The notes beneath the pieces are model-generated. The model did not search any database. It saw nothing but the letters and a program-made list of their open reading frames with translations, and was not told where the DNA came from. 64,000 nt of DNA from JBBDYG01 sp040901765 (lineage in GTDB: Bacteria > Planctomycetota > Planctomycetia > Pirellulales > Lacipirellulaceae): the NCBI GenBank assembly GCA_040901765.1, contig JBBDYG010000040.1:248001-312000 (forward strand), in the 5' to 3' direction. Shown here one piece after another: positions 6,429-15,437 of the stretch (its first letter is position 1; each line of letters begins with the position of its first letter). The translations under genes were made by a program, and so were the position numbers.

Positions 6429-9400
6429 CTCTCCGCATTGTAATATCGAAGGTTACACAACCCATTGCGCGGATTATGTCTGGCGTTTTGACGGCGCTCG
6501 GTCTAGTCATCCTGTCGCACGCCGCCCTGCAGTCGGGCACTAATGCGGCGGAAATCGCTGATCTTACGCCGCTCGAACGAACGTATCCGATCGAGGTCCA
6601 GCCTCTGCTGAAGCGGTATTGTCACGAGTGTCACTCGGGAGATCTTGTGGAGGCGGAGATTGATTTTTCCGCGTTTGCAACCCTGTCGGACGTTCGCAAG
6701 CAGCCGGATGTCTGGCAGCAAGTCGAGGAAATGCTCGATAGCGTCCAAATGCCGCCCGAGGATGCCGCACAGCCAACCGACGCGGAACGGGCGGCTTTGC
6801 TGAAATGGGTGCAGGCCTATCTCGCAGCGGAAGCGCGGGCGCATGCCGCCGATCCGGGTCGAGTCGTGCTGCGGCGACTTAACAATGCGGAATACACCTA
6901 CACGCTGCGTGACCTTACCAGCGTGCCGTCGCTTGACCCGGCCCGCGAGTTTCCGACCGATAGCGCGGCGGGCGAGGGCTTTACCAACACAGGCAACGCG
7001 CTCGTCATGTCGCCGGCGCTGGTCACGAAATACCTCGACGCGGCCAAGGACGTTGCCAGCCACGCAGTGCTTCTGCCCGATGGTTTTCGCTTCTCGCCTC
7101 AGACGACCCGCCGCGATTGGACGGAGGAAATGCTCACGGCGATACGCGCGTTCTACGCGCAGTTCACGGTGAACGGCGGAGGCACGGCCGTCAACTTGCA
7201 GGGCATCCAGTTCGACACGAAGGATGGCGGCGTCCTGCCGCTTGAGAAGTATTTCGCCGCCACGCTCCTGGAACGTGACGCCATCCGCTCGCGAACGATT
7301 TCTATCGTCGATGCGGCGCAAAAATATAATCTCAACGCCAAGTACCTCGGCACGCTGTGGTCGGCTCTCAACGATTCAGAACCATCCCTCGTGCTCGATG
7401 TGGTACGGCGGCAATGGAAGTCGGCAGGCCCCGCTGATGCGCCGGCGCTCGTGGCGACGATTGAGCGCTGGCAGAAGGCTCTTTGGCGGTTCTCGCCGGT
7501 CGGACATATCGGCAAGCAAGGCGGCCCGCCGGCCTGGCAGGCGCCGATCGTTCCGCTTGTTTCGCAGCAGGAAGTGCGGATGAAGCTGGCGAAGCCGGTG
7601 AGTGGTAACGACATCACTCTCTACCTTGCAAGCTCGGATGCGGGGGATGGAAACGACGGAGATTTTCTCCTTTGGGAGAATCCACGGTTTATTAAGGACG
7701 GCCAGCCCGACCTGCCGCTGAGCGACGTTCGCGCCGCAATCGCTGACCTTGCAGCGAGTCGAGAACTGATCTGCGCGACCGCCGCGCAGCACTTAGCAGC
7801 CGCGGATGAGGCCCGCACGTTGCCGGATAGGCCGGCGCTGGCCAAGAAGTTCGGAGTCGATCTCGCGCTGCTCGCCGCTTGGCTTGACTATCTCGGCATC
7901 GGTTCTGGCGAGGCGGTCATCGATTCGCACCTGACAAACAAAATGGAGCGAACGCCGGAATACGACTTCATCAAAGGTTGGACCGGCGCGGATGCGCTCA
8001 GCGCGTTAGCGAATTCCAGCGAAGAGCACGTGCGTATCCCCGGCAACATGAAGCCGCATAGCGTGGCGGTCCATCCGTCGCCAAGCTTGCGCATCATTGT
8101 CGGTTGGCGGAGTCCGGTCGCGGCTCAAATGCACATCGAAGGGTTTGTACAGCCCGCGCATCCGGAATGCACAAACGGCGTTACCTGGGCACTGGAGCTG
8201 CGACGCGGCAACACGCGGCAACGGCTCGGGACCGGTGCGACCCACGCCGCCGACGAAGTACGGATCGGTCCGTTCGAGAACTTGATGGTTCATCCTGGAG
8301 ATGTCGTCTCCTTGTCGATCGGACCGCGCGATGCGAATCATTCGTGCGATCTGACCACGGTGGACTTGAAGTTTCGCGACGGAACCCGCGAGTGGAGCCT
8401 CTCGAAGGACGTTGCCCCGGAAATCCTTGCCGGGAATCCGCACGCCGACAGTTTCGGCAATCCAGAAGTGTGGCACTTTTACAGCGAACCCGACAACGAC
8501 GGCGGAACGGCGAACATCGTGCCGACCGGTTCGCTTCTCGCGAAGTGGCAAGCCAGTGCCGACCCGCAAGAAAGGAATCAGATCGCCGAGGAACTTCAAC
8601 GTTTATTGATCGGCGGCGCCGCGGGACTTGTCGCCGATGCGCCCGATGCTGTGCTTTACGCTCAGCTCACGTCACTGAGCGGCCCGTTGATTTCGGTCGC
8701 CCGCAAGGCGTTACGCGAAAACCAGGATGAACCAGCAGCCATCGATGCGACCTATGGTCTCGATCCAGAAGTGTTCGGCAAGCATCCGAACGGCGGATCG
8801 ATCGATTCGACCAGCATCTGCGTCCGCGCGCCGTCGCTGATTGAAATAACATTACCTGCTGATCTTGTCGAAGGCTACGAGTTTGTCGCCTCCTGCCGGC
8901 TTCATACCGAGTCGGGCGTCGAAGGGAGCGTCCAAGCGCAGGCATTGACTGATAAGCCGGCCGCTGCGTTCAACTCTGATGCACCCATTCTCGTCAATGA
9001 CCAAAGCTCGGCGAGTAAACGGATTGAGACGGCGTTCGATGAATTTCGCCAGGTGTTCCCTGCCGCACTATGTTACACGAAGATCGTGCCCGTCGATGAG
9101 CCGGTTACCCTGACACTTCATTACCGCGAAGATGAGCAACTACAGCGGCTCATGCTCGACGAGTCGCAGATCGATCACTTGGATCGCTTGTGGGATGAAC
9201 TGCACTACATCAGCCACGATGCGGTGTCGCTTGTGGACGTGCTGGAGCAACTCATTCAGTATGCGACTCAGGACGCCGACCCCACCGTTTTTGAACCGCT
9301 GCGCGAACCGTTTGAGCGACGGGCTGCGCTTTTTCGCCAGCGGCTGATCGATACCGAATCGGCGCATCTCGATGCGCTCGTGCGGTTCGCTGCGCAGGCG

Positions 9401-10612
9401 TACCGCCGTTCTTTGACGGATGCTGAGTCCGCGCAAATTCGCGAGTTGTACGCCCAATTGCGACAGCAGCCTCTGCCGCACGACGAGGCGTTTCGCTTGA
9501 CGCTGGCGCGCGTAATGGTTGCCCCGGCGTTTCTCTACCGTGCGGAGAAGCCGGCTCCGGGAATCGAACAGCGCGCCGTTACCGATTGGGAATTGGCAAG
9601 CCGGCTTAGCTATTTCCTCTGGTCGTCGATGCCCGACGCGGAACTTCTCGATCTAGCGGCCGCCAACCGGCTGAGCGATCCTGACTTGCTGATAGAGCAA
9701 ACCCGTCGCCTGCTCCGCGACGACAAATCGCGCAGGCTGGCCACGGAGTTTGCCGGGCAATGGCTCCACATCTACGAATTTGACCAGCTCGATGAGAAAA
9801 GCGAACGCCATTTTCCCACGTTTGCCGACTTGCGGGATGCCATGCAGGAGGAGTCGATCCTGTTCTTTGCCGACTTGTTCCAGAATAACGGCTCGGTACT
9901 CGACCTCCTGAACGCCGACCACACCTTTTTGAATGAGGAATTAGCGAACCATTACGGTATCCCCGGTGTTCAAGGCGCAGAATGGCGACGCGTCGACGGC
10001 GTCCAGCAATACTCGCGGGGTGGCATTCTCACCTTGGCAGCGACGCTCGCGAAGCAATCGGGAGCGTCCCGCACCAGCCCGATCCTGCGCGGCAACTGGC
10101 TGTGCGAAGTGGTGCTCGGCGACAAGCTGCCCCGCCCCCCGAAGAACGTTCCGCCGCTCGCAGAAATCGTTCCCGACGGGCTTACCGAGCGACAGCTTAC
10201 CGAACAGCACACCAGCGATCCGGCCTGCGCCAAGTGCCACGCCCGCATCGATCCCTTCGGGTTTGCCCTGGAAAACTTCGACGCGATCGGCCGCTTCCGC
10301 GCCGAGGATACCGCAGCGAACGCGATCAATTCGCAAACCCAATTGCCCGACGGCACGCAGCTAACCGGCCACGAAGACTTGCGGAACTACTTGCTAACGG
10401 TCCGTCGCGACGATTTCATTCGCCAGTTCAACCGCAAACTCCTGGGCTATGCCCTTGGTCGCGCGGTGAAACTCTCCGACGAACCCCTGCTCGATGAAAT
10501 GCTTGCCGTGCTCCAGCAGAATGACTATCGAATCGCTTCGGCGGTCGAAACAATAGTACTCAGCCGCCAGTTTCGCGAAATCCGCGGGCGGGACGTGCCG
10601 GAAGACGAGTGA
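6422..10612 (+). CDS. Planctomycete-type c-type cytochrome (DUF1587/1595/1592/1588/1585)
   Basis: A 1396-residue exported haem protein. After a signal segment (hydrophobic stretch around residues 20-36), a haem site CHECH is near residue 66. DUF1587 follows (VLRRLNNAEYTYTLRDL, ~148), then a long middle region with no motif I recognise, then DUF1595 (~980), DUF1592 (LASRLSYFLWSSMPDAELL, ~1055), DUF1588 (HTFLNEELANHYGI, ~1167) with a second haem-type motif CAKCH near 1268, and DUF1585 (~1310 to the end). The TTG at 6422 is taken as the start because GGAGGT lies five bases upstream; it overlaps the SDR stop. An ATG at 6476 is an alternative. The family is always paired with a DUF1552 protein, as here. 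Role unknown; probably periplasmic redox chemistry. Confidence 0.92.
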   Translation: MLTLRIVISKVTQPIARIMSGVLTALGLVILSHAALQSGTNAAEIADLTPLERTYPIEVQPLLKRYCHECHSGDLVEAEIDFSAFATLSDVRKQPDVWQQVEEMLDSVQMPPEDAAQPTDAERAALLKWVQAYLAAEARAHAADPGRVVLRRLNNAEYTYTLRDLTSVPSLDPAREFPTDSAAGEGFTNTGNALVMSPALVTKYLDAAKDVASHAVLLPDGFRFSPQTTRRDWTEEMLTAIRAFYAQFTVNGGGTAVNLQGIQFDTKDGGVLPLEKYFAATLLERDAIRSRTISIVDAAQKYNLNAKYLGTLWSALNDSEPSLVLDVVRRQWKSAGPADAPALVATIERWQKALWRFSPVGHIGKQGGPPAWQAPIVPLVSQQEVRMKLAKPVSGNDITLYLASSDAGDGNDGDFLLWENPRFIKDGQPDLPLSDVRAAIADLAASRELICATAAQHLAAADEARTLPDRPALAKKFGVDLALLAAWLDYLGIGSGEAVIDSHLTNKMERTPEYDFIKGWTGADALSALANSSEEHVRIPGNMKPHSVAVHPSPSLRIIVGWRSPVAAQMHIEGFVQPAHPECTNGVTWALELRRGNTRQRLGTGATHAADEVRIGPFENLMVHPGDVVSLSIGPRDANHSCDLTTVDLKFRDGTREWSLSKDVAPEILAGNPHADSFGNPEVWHFYSEPDNDGGTANIVPTGSLLAKWQASADPQERNQIAEELQRLLIGGAAGLVADAPDAVLYAQLTSLSGPLISVARKALRENQDEPAAIDATYGLDPEVFGKHPNGGSIDSTSICVRAPSLIEITLPADLVEGYEFVASCRLHTESGVEGSVQAQALTDKPAAAFNSDAPILVNDQSSASKRIETAFDEFRQVFPAALCYTKIVPVDEPVTLTLHYREDEQLQRLMLDESQIDHLDRLWDELHYISHDAVSLVDVLEQLIQYATQDADPTVFEPLREPFERRAALFRQRLIDTESAHLDALVRFAAQAYRRSLTDAESAQIRELYAQLRQQPLPHDEAFRLTLARVMVAPAFLYRAEKPAPGIEQRAVTDWELASRLSYFLWSSMPDAELLDLAAANRLSDPDLLIEQTRRLLRDDKSRRLATEFAGQWLHIYEFDQLDEKSERHFPTFADLRDAMQEESILFFADLFQNNGSVLDLLNADHTFLNEELANHYGIPGVQGAEWRRVDGVQQYSRGGILTLAATLAKQSGASRTSPILRGNWLCEVVLGDKLPRPPKNVPPLAEIVPDGLTERQLTEQHTSDPACAKCHARIDPFGFALENFDAIGRFRAEDTAANAINSQTQLPDGTQLTGHEDLRNYLLTVRRDDFIRQFNRKLLGYALGRAVKLSDEPLLDEMLAVLQQNDYRIASAVETIVLSRQFREIRGRDVPEDE

Positions 10613-10620
10613 CCGTGAAT

Positions 10621-10706
10621 GGCCGTCGGCTATCGGCTACCGGCTGTCAGCCAGAACGAGAGCAGTTTTTGTCTGGCCGACAGCCGATAGCCAACAGCCG
10701 ATAGCC
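10621..10706. repeat. 3'-end hairpin of the GCCGATAGCC family (second copy)
   Basis: Arms start GGCCGTCGGCTATCGGCTAC at 10621 and return as GGCCGACAGCCGATAGCC up to 10706, with an inner CAGCCAGAAC / TGTCTGGCCG stem. It starts eight bases after the cytochrome stop codon. Compared with 5540-5626 the arm bases differ but pairing is kept, which suggests a conserved fold or an arm-copying process. Confidence 0.85.
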
Positions 10707-10752
10707 CAATTAGCATAGGCAAACAGCGCCGCGCCAAACTCTGGAGCTAAAC

Positions 10753-12057
10753 ATGACAATCCATCGCTTTTCCCGCCGAACGATGCTGCGTGGTATCGGT
10801 GTCACCATGGCGCTTCCGTGGATGGAGTCGCGCGCCGTCTGGGGCGATGTGCTTGGACCCAGGCAAACCGCGAGCGAAGCTCCCGTGCGTTTGGCAGTGT
10901 TGTTCGCGGGCAATGGATTCCATTCGAAAGAGTGGTGGGCCGAGGGCACCGGCCCGCAAATGAAGCTCGGGCAGGTGCTCGAGCCGCTGGCCGATTTCCG
11001 CGAGAAGCTGCTCTTCATCCGCGGCCTGTACAACGCCGAGGCCCTCAAGGGAAACATTCACAGTTCGCAAACCGGCAACTTGCTATCGGGCGCCCCGCTC
11101 GCCTCGGGCGGCGATATCCGCTCGGGCACCAGCATCGATCAACTCCTGGCGCAGACTTATGGACGTTCGACCAAGGTTCCGAGTTTGGTGCTCGGCTGCG
11201 AAAAGTCCAATCCGTCCGTCCACAAGAATTATTCGATGCTTTACAGCTCGCATATTTCGTGGACCTCACCGACTGCCCCCACGCCACTGGAGCTTTACCC
11301 CGCCTTGGCGTTCGACCGCTTATTCAAGGACGAAGTGACGCAAAGCGACAAGAGCGTGCTCGATTCCGTTCTCGAAGACGCCAGCGACTTGCGGCGGCAG
11401 ATTAGCACCTCGGACCAACGCAAGCTGGATGAATACCTCGACTCCGTGCGCAGCGTGGAAGCGCGAATCGATGAGGCTTCGAAGCAAGGGGAGCTGCAGG
11501 GCTGGCGGCCAACTCTCGACAAGCCCAATGTTCCGCGACCCCCCGAGGGTCTGCCGCAGAATATCGCCGACCACATGCGTCTGATGTGCGATATTCTCGT
11601 GCTCGGATTTCAGACCGACACCACGCGGATCACCACGCTCAAGCTCAACAACGACCACTCGTCGCTCCGGTTCCCGCATCTGGGCGTCGATTACATGATT
11701 CACCATTTGCTGTCCCACTCCGACACAGCCGACTGGCTTAAGGTGAATCAGTTCTTCGTCGAGCAACTTGCGTACATCGCTGCGAAGCTTGACTCGATTC
11801 AAGAAGGAGAGCGTACCGCGCTCGACAATTCGATGCTGCTATTCTGTTCGAGCATGATGACCGGCAACCACAATAACGACGAACTTCCCGTGGTGATGCT
11901 CGGCCGCGGCGGCGGTAAGGTTCAAACCGGCAGAGTGCTCAACGTCCGCGATCAAACCAATCGCCAGATGTGTCGGCTCTACCTGTCGATGATGGACAAG
12001 ATGGGCATCCAGCAAAAAACCTTCGGCGATGCGACCGAGCCGTTGGCGGAGGTTTAA
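10753..12057 (+). CDS. DUF1552 family exported protein
   Basis: A 434-residue DUF1552 protein. The N-terminus has a twin-arginine-like signal (SRRTMLRGIGVTMALPW), typical for this family. Family phrases include RLAVLFAGNGFHSKEWW, LLFIRGLYN, NIHSSQTGNLLSG, GTSIDQLLAQ and LVLGCEKSNPSVHKNYSMLY. C-terminal phrases such as SMLLFCSSMMTGNHNNDELPVVMLGRG are also standard. The family resembles alkaline phosphatase-superfamily folds in its DUF1501 relatives, but no activity is proven. It follows its partner cytochrome after a hairpin repeat and is probably co-expressed with it. Its TAA stop is followed, with no intervening base, by the tail of another SDR gene in the same frame. Confidence 0.92.
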   Translation: MTIHRFSRRTMLRGIGVTMALPWMESRAVWGDVLGPRQTASEAPVRLAVLFAGNGFHSKEWWAEGTGPQMKLGQVLEPLADFREKLLFIRGLYNAEALKGNIHSSQTGNLLSGAPLASGGDIRSGTSIDQLLAQTYGRSTKVPSLVLGCEKSNPSVHKNYSMLYSSHISWTSPTAPTPLELYPALAFDRLFKDEVTQSDKSVLDSVLEDASDLRRQISTSDQRKLDEYLDSVRSVEARIDEASKQGELQGWRPTLDKPNVPRPPEGLPQNIADHMRLMCDILVLGFQTDTTRITTLKLNNDHSSLRFPHLGVDYMIHHLLSHSDTADWLKVNQFFVEQLAYIAAKLDSIQEGERTALDNSMLLFCSSMMTGNHNNDELPVVMLGRGGGKVQTGRVLNVRDQTNRQMCRLYLSMMDKMGIQQKTFGDATEPLAEV

Positions 12058-12120
12058 TCGGACGAAGCATCGTACGTTACAGGCCAAACATTGGTGATTG
12101 ATGGAGGCAGCACTTGTTGA
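12058..12120 (+). pseudogene. Relic of an SDR gene 3' end
   Basis: Right after the DUF1552 stop, 20 codons plus TGA read SDEASYVTGQTLVIDGGSTC. The SDR ending at 6428 ends SDEASYVTGQTFVIDGGSTC. The two 63-base stretches differ at 8 sites, all in third codon positions, and only one changes the residue (F to L). That pattern shows the relic derives from a functional paralogue that diverged under selection before being truncated. The rest of the gene is gone. Confidence 0.85.
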
Positions 12121-12230
12121 CACCTTGCCCAACGTGCGATGGCCGGTTCAGAGACACCGAGAGTTAGCTGGCGGATTATTCTGCTCATCGAGCGCGAAAG
12201 TCGAAACCCATCGGCGTAGGAAATAAGGCG

Positions 12231-13472
12231 ATGCCCAGCTTGACTCTTCTGACCGGCATCTTGTTGGCGGTGTTGCCGCCGCCGGCGAAGGATTCGCCGC
12301 AGCGGGTATTTGACAATGCCGGGCTGTTGTCGGAGGCTCAGCGAACTTCACTGGAGAGCCTGTCGCGGGATGTGGAGCTTACGACGACCGTCCAGTTTGC
12401 GGTGGTGACGGTTCGGACGCTCGATGGGATGACGGTCGAGAATTACGCCAACGAGCTATTCAACAGTTGGGGCATCGGGAGGAAGGACGTAAACAACGGC
12501 GTCTTGCTGTTGGTCGCTCCTGAGGAGCGGCGGATGCGGATTGAAGTGGGGCGGGGAATCGAGCCGCTACTAACCGATTCGCTGTGCGGTGAGATTCGCG
12601 ACGAGCAGATCATTCCGCGCTTCAAGCAACAGGATTATGCCGGGGGAATCATGGCGGGGGCGCAGCGCCTGGCGGCGATATTGAAGTCGGACGTGAAAGC
12701 GGCGCGGGGAGATCCCGATTCCGAGCCGGCGCTGGCACGATCGGCGCGGCGGCAGGCACTCGTGGCAACCAGCGGCGTCGGTATTGGGGCCTTGGCACTG
12801 GCGGGGTTAGGTGTGCTGGCGGCAGGGCGGCGGCTGTACTCCACGACGGCGTTCGCGGTGGTCACCGCGATCGGGCTGACGGCGCTGGGAGTGGCGGCCT
12901 ATCTCACGTGGAAGACGCCGAAGGGCGAGCAGCCGCTGGTTTGGTTTGGCGGTGCGGCGACGGCGTCGCTGGCGGCATGGGGTTACAATTTTGGCAAGTA
13001 TCGCCGGTTTGGTCCGCGCGGGTGCTCGAAGTGCGGCACGCATTTGGCGCTGCTCAGCGAACACGATGACGACCCCAAGTTGTCGAGTGTCCAGCGGCTG
13101 GAAGAGAAGTTCGGCTCGGTGGACTACGACGTGTGGATTTGCCCGGCGTGCCTGAACAACGATACGGAACGTTACATCAAGGCGTTTTCAGAATTCCAAG
13201 CTTGTGAGAAGTGCGCGGGGCGCACGTTCAAGGAAGACCCGCAGAAGGTGATCAAGCGAGCAACCTATTCGCGTGCCGGCAAAGCGCGGATCGAGGGCCG
13301 ATGCGTGTCGTGCAATCACAAGACGGTGCAAAGTATCATTCTGCCGCAGTTGGTGGAAAGCTCCGGTTCGTCGAACGGCGGAGGATCGTTCGGCGGTGGA
13401 GGGGGTGGTGGGGGCGGCGGCGGTTTTGGTGGTGGATCGAGCGGTGGCGGTGGTGCTTCGGGGGGTTGGTAA
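12231..13472 (+). CDS. TPM-domain membrane protein with zinc ribbons and Gly-rich tail
   Basis: A 413-residue protein. An N-terminal export segment is followed by a TPM (YgcG-type) domain, with VFDNAGLLSEAQRTSLESLS, NSWGIGRKDVNNGVLLLVA and RIEVGRGIEPLLTD, spanning roughly residues 20-150. Two hydrophobic segments come next (about 180-225), then a cytoplasmic-type region with four CxxC pairs (CSKCG, CPAC, CEKC, CVSC) that look like zinc ribbons. The last ~30 residues are glycine- and serine-rich, common in YgcG proteins. LemA starts one base after the stop, so the two are one transcription unit; TPM and LemA proteins are frequent neighbours in bacteria. The function is thought to relate to membrane protein or envelope maintenance, but is not settled. 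Confidence 0.88.
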   Translation: MPSLTLLTGILLAVLPPPAKDSPQRVFDNAGLLSEAQRTSLESLSRDVELTTTVQFAVVTVRTLDGMTVENYANELFNSWGIGRKDVNNGVLLLVAPEERRMRIEVGRGIEPLLTDSLCGEIRDEQIIPRFKQQDYAGGIMAGAQRLAAILKSDVKAARGDPDSEPALARSARRQALVATSGVGIGALALAGLGVLAAGRRLYSTTAFAVVTAIGLTALGVAAYLTWKTPKGEQPLVWFGGAATASLAAWGYNFGKYRRFGPRGCSKCGTHLALLSEHDDDPKLSSVQRLEEKFGSVDYDVWICPACLNNDTERYIKAFSEFQACEKCAGRTFKEDPQKVIKRATYSRAGKARIEGRCVSCNHKTVQSIILPQLVESSGSSNGGGSFGGGGGGGGGGGFGGGSSGGGGASGGW

Positions 13473-13473
13473 A

Positions 13474-14031
13474 ATGTACTTCACCTACGCGGCGGCAATT
13501 CTGTGTGCCGGTGTCGTGCTTTGGTACGTGTTGACGTTCAATGCACTGGTGAAGGCGCGAAACGCGGTGGATCAGGCCTGGTCCCACATCGAGGTGGAAC
13601 TCAAGCGGCGGTTCGATCTCGTTCAAAATCTGGTGGAAGTGGCCAAGGGGTACGCCAAGTACGAAAGCGACACGTTCAAGCAAGTGACGGCGCTGCGGAC
13701 ACAGGCGAGGCCGTTTGGCGACGCGGCGGCGGCGAACCAGGCACAGCCACAGTTGACTCAGACGATCGCGCAGATCGTGGCGCTGGCGGAAAACTATCCG
13801 CAATTGCGGGCGGACCGAAGCTTTTTGAGTTTGCAGAGCGAATTGTCGGAGACGGAGAACCGAATCGCGGAGCGGCGGCATGCGTATAACCAGACGGTAA
13901 ACGTTTACCAGAATCTGTTGCACTCGATACCGTCGAATTTAGTGGCCGATGCGCAGGGATTGCCGGAGAGAGAGTTTTTCGATGCGCCGGACGAGGAAGT
14001 CGCCCAAGCGCCCGCGGTGAAGTTAACGTGA
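13474..14031 (+). CDS. lemA: LemA family protein
   Basis: A 185-residue LemA protein. One N-terminal transmembrane segment (residues ~3-22) is followed by the family signature YVLTFNALVKARNAVDQAWS, then HIEVELKRRFDLVQNLVEVA and helical regions including LSLQSELSETENRIAERRHA and YNQTVNVYQNLLHSIPSNLV. The ATG at 13474 is used; it lies immediately after the TPM gene stop and fits the family N-terminus. The tail (EEVAQAPAVKLT) is also typical. LemA proteins expose an N-terminal segment outside and a helical bundle inside; the molecular role is unknown. Confidence 0.93.
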   Translation: MYFTYAAAILCAGVVLWYVLTFNALVKARNAVDQAWSHIEVELKRRFDLVQNLVEVAKGYAKYESDTFKQVTALRTQARPFGDAAAANQAQPQLTQTIAQIVALAENYPQLRADRSFLSLQSELSETENRIAERRHAYNQTVNVYQNLLHSIPSNLVADAQGLPEREFFDAPDEEVAQAPAVKLT

Positions 14032-14041
14032 CGATGTACCC

Positions 14042-14527
14042 ATGAAAAAAGGCGTCCTATTAATCGCCGTGTTGATCATGGTCGCGCTGTTGGCCGGCGC
14101 GGTTGTGTGGGACTGCGTGGGGCTGGCGGAAGACGCACAACATCGCGTGTCGCTGGCCGACGAGGAGATCGCAAAGCACGAGCGGCGGCTGATGAAGCTG
14201 CTGGAGTCGTCGCCGCAGGTTTCGCCCGAAGTGGAGGCGACGGTCGCGGCGTACCGCGGGGCGAACAGCCTGGAGGCAAAACGCGCGGCGTATGATGACG
14301 TGGTCGCGAATTTTCGCAGGACGATGGCCGGAAGCGTTGACGCCACGAATCCGCTGGATCGGAAGTTTATGGACGACGTGGCCGGGGCCATCAATCGGCG
14401 GGAGGTTGCCGAGAAACCGTATGAGGAGGAGCTGGCCGCCTATGAGGCTTTCATGAACACTTGGCGCGGCGGAGTGGCGCGGTGGTTCCTGCCGGCGGAT
14501 GGAGCGGCGGTGAAGGCGGAAGAGTAA
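14042..14527 (+). CDS. Small membrane-anchored helical protein in lemA operon
   Basis: A 161-residue protein starting 10 bases after lemA. Residues 4-24 form one transmembrane segment (LLIAVLIMVALLAGAVV). The rest is charged and strongly helical, with SLADEEIAKHERRLMKLLES and two stretches that resemble LemA-type helices in spacing. No known motif is seen. Its layout, a single N-terminal anchor then a helical domain, mimics LemA, so it may be a partner or a diverged relative. That is inference from architecture and position only. Confidence 0.65.
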   Translation: MKKGVLLIAVLIMVALLAGAVVWDCVGLAEDAQHRVSLADEEIAKHERRLMKLLESSPQVSPEVEATVAAYRGANSLEAKRAAYDDVVANFRRTMAGSVDATNPLDRKFMDDVAGAINRREVAEKPYEEELAAYEAFMNTWRGGVARWFLPADGAAVKAEE

Positions 14528-14616
14528 AGGGCGGCAGCGTGCGCGGCATCACATTAGTGCCTGCGATTCGCGTGGGACCGACATCTGAACGCTTGAACTC
14601 AACGAAGTGTTATGGC

Positions 14617-15090
14617 TCAATACCGGATACCCAACTTGCGATAAACGTCCTTGAGGAGCCACAGCGGACCGACGAGCAAGAACAAAATGTCCTTGAGAAA
14701 CGAGGGCTTCTTGCCTTCGATCTTGTGTCCGATGAATTGCCCGATCCAGGCGACGACGAATATCGCAAGCGCCGCGTGCCACACGGGACCGATGCCTAGC
14801 CGCTCGTACCAGACGATCAACCCGATCACGATGGTCGTATAAATAAGCATTCCAATCGCCAAGGGAATCGAGATGCTGAAGTAGAACACCATGCATAGCG
14901 CCACAAACGCCGTGGCCCAATTGAGCAGCGGAACGCGAACCATCCAGGCGGGGGTCGGCACATCCCACAGCAGCCCGAGGAGGCTGACCACGATCAACGG
15001 CACGCAGACCCAGTGAATCCGTTTGTTGGTCGAATCGCGATGACTCTCCCCATATTCGGCGAGCCACTGCTCTGCTTGCTTGCGAGCCAT
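14617..15090 (-). CDS. DUF962/Mpo1-like membrane protein
   Basis: A 157-residue protein with four hydrophobic segments. The N-terminus LAEYGESHRDSTNKRIHWVC carries the conserved SHxxxxNKxxHxxxVP pattern of Mpo1/YGL010w-like proteins, and GQFIGHKIEGKKPSFLKDI is the second conserved His block. Yeast Mpo1 is an Fe(II)-dependent dioxygenase that degrades 2-hydroxy fatty acids; the His residues are the presumed iron ligands and are all present. ATG 15090 has AGAGG six bases upstream; an in-frame ATG at 15105 is also possible. The gene converges with the lemA operon. Confidence 0.85.
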   Translation of the reverse strand: MARKQAEQWLAEYGESHRDSTNKRIHWVCVPLIVVSLLGLLWDVPTPAWMVRVPLLNWATAFVALCMVFYFSISIPLAIGMLIYTTIVIGLIVWYERLGIGPVWHAALAIFVVAWIGQFIGHKIEGKKPSFLKDILFLLVGPLWLLKDVYRKLGIRY

Positions 15091-15437
15091 GCCTAACCTC
15101 TTCACGACCAGTCTTAAAGGCTATCCGAAACCTCGCTCAACCAGGGGATAGGGGGCCGACGATTCCTGGAAAACTCTTCGCTTGCGGTTTCCTGCAACTC
15201 TCCGGGCCAGCTTTGCCACCAGCCTTGCCACCCCCCCTGGAAGTGGCATTGTGGCAATCCTCTACAAAAACAGGGGTTCTGCGCCGACACGTGGCAAAGC
15301 TGATGCTCTCCGGCGAACCTGATCGACATGGCACCGCGGAATCTCATCCGACGAACCGCGCGGTCAGAGCGTTTCCGAAGAGCCTCTTCGTCCTAATCTA
15401 AATCTTAATCCTAATCTCAATCCGCTCCGCTTCCGCA
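15091..15437. other. Intergenic region with short repeats
   Basis: No gene is supported here. It holds an 11-base inverted repeat, AGCTTTGCCAC at 15209-15219 and its complement at 15291-15301, enclosing further TTGCCAC/GTGGCAA copies. It also holds a degenerate CTAATC tandem stretch at about 15393-15421. No terminator or promoter could be assigned. Confidence 0.6.

Noticed and set aside
13380..13470. Low-complexity GGTGGTGGC tract as an error
   Set aside because: Gly-rich C-termini are normal for TPM/YgcG proteins and the frame is intact through to the lemA junction.
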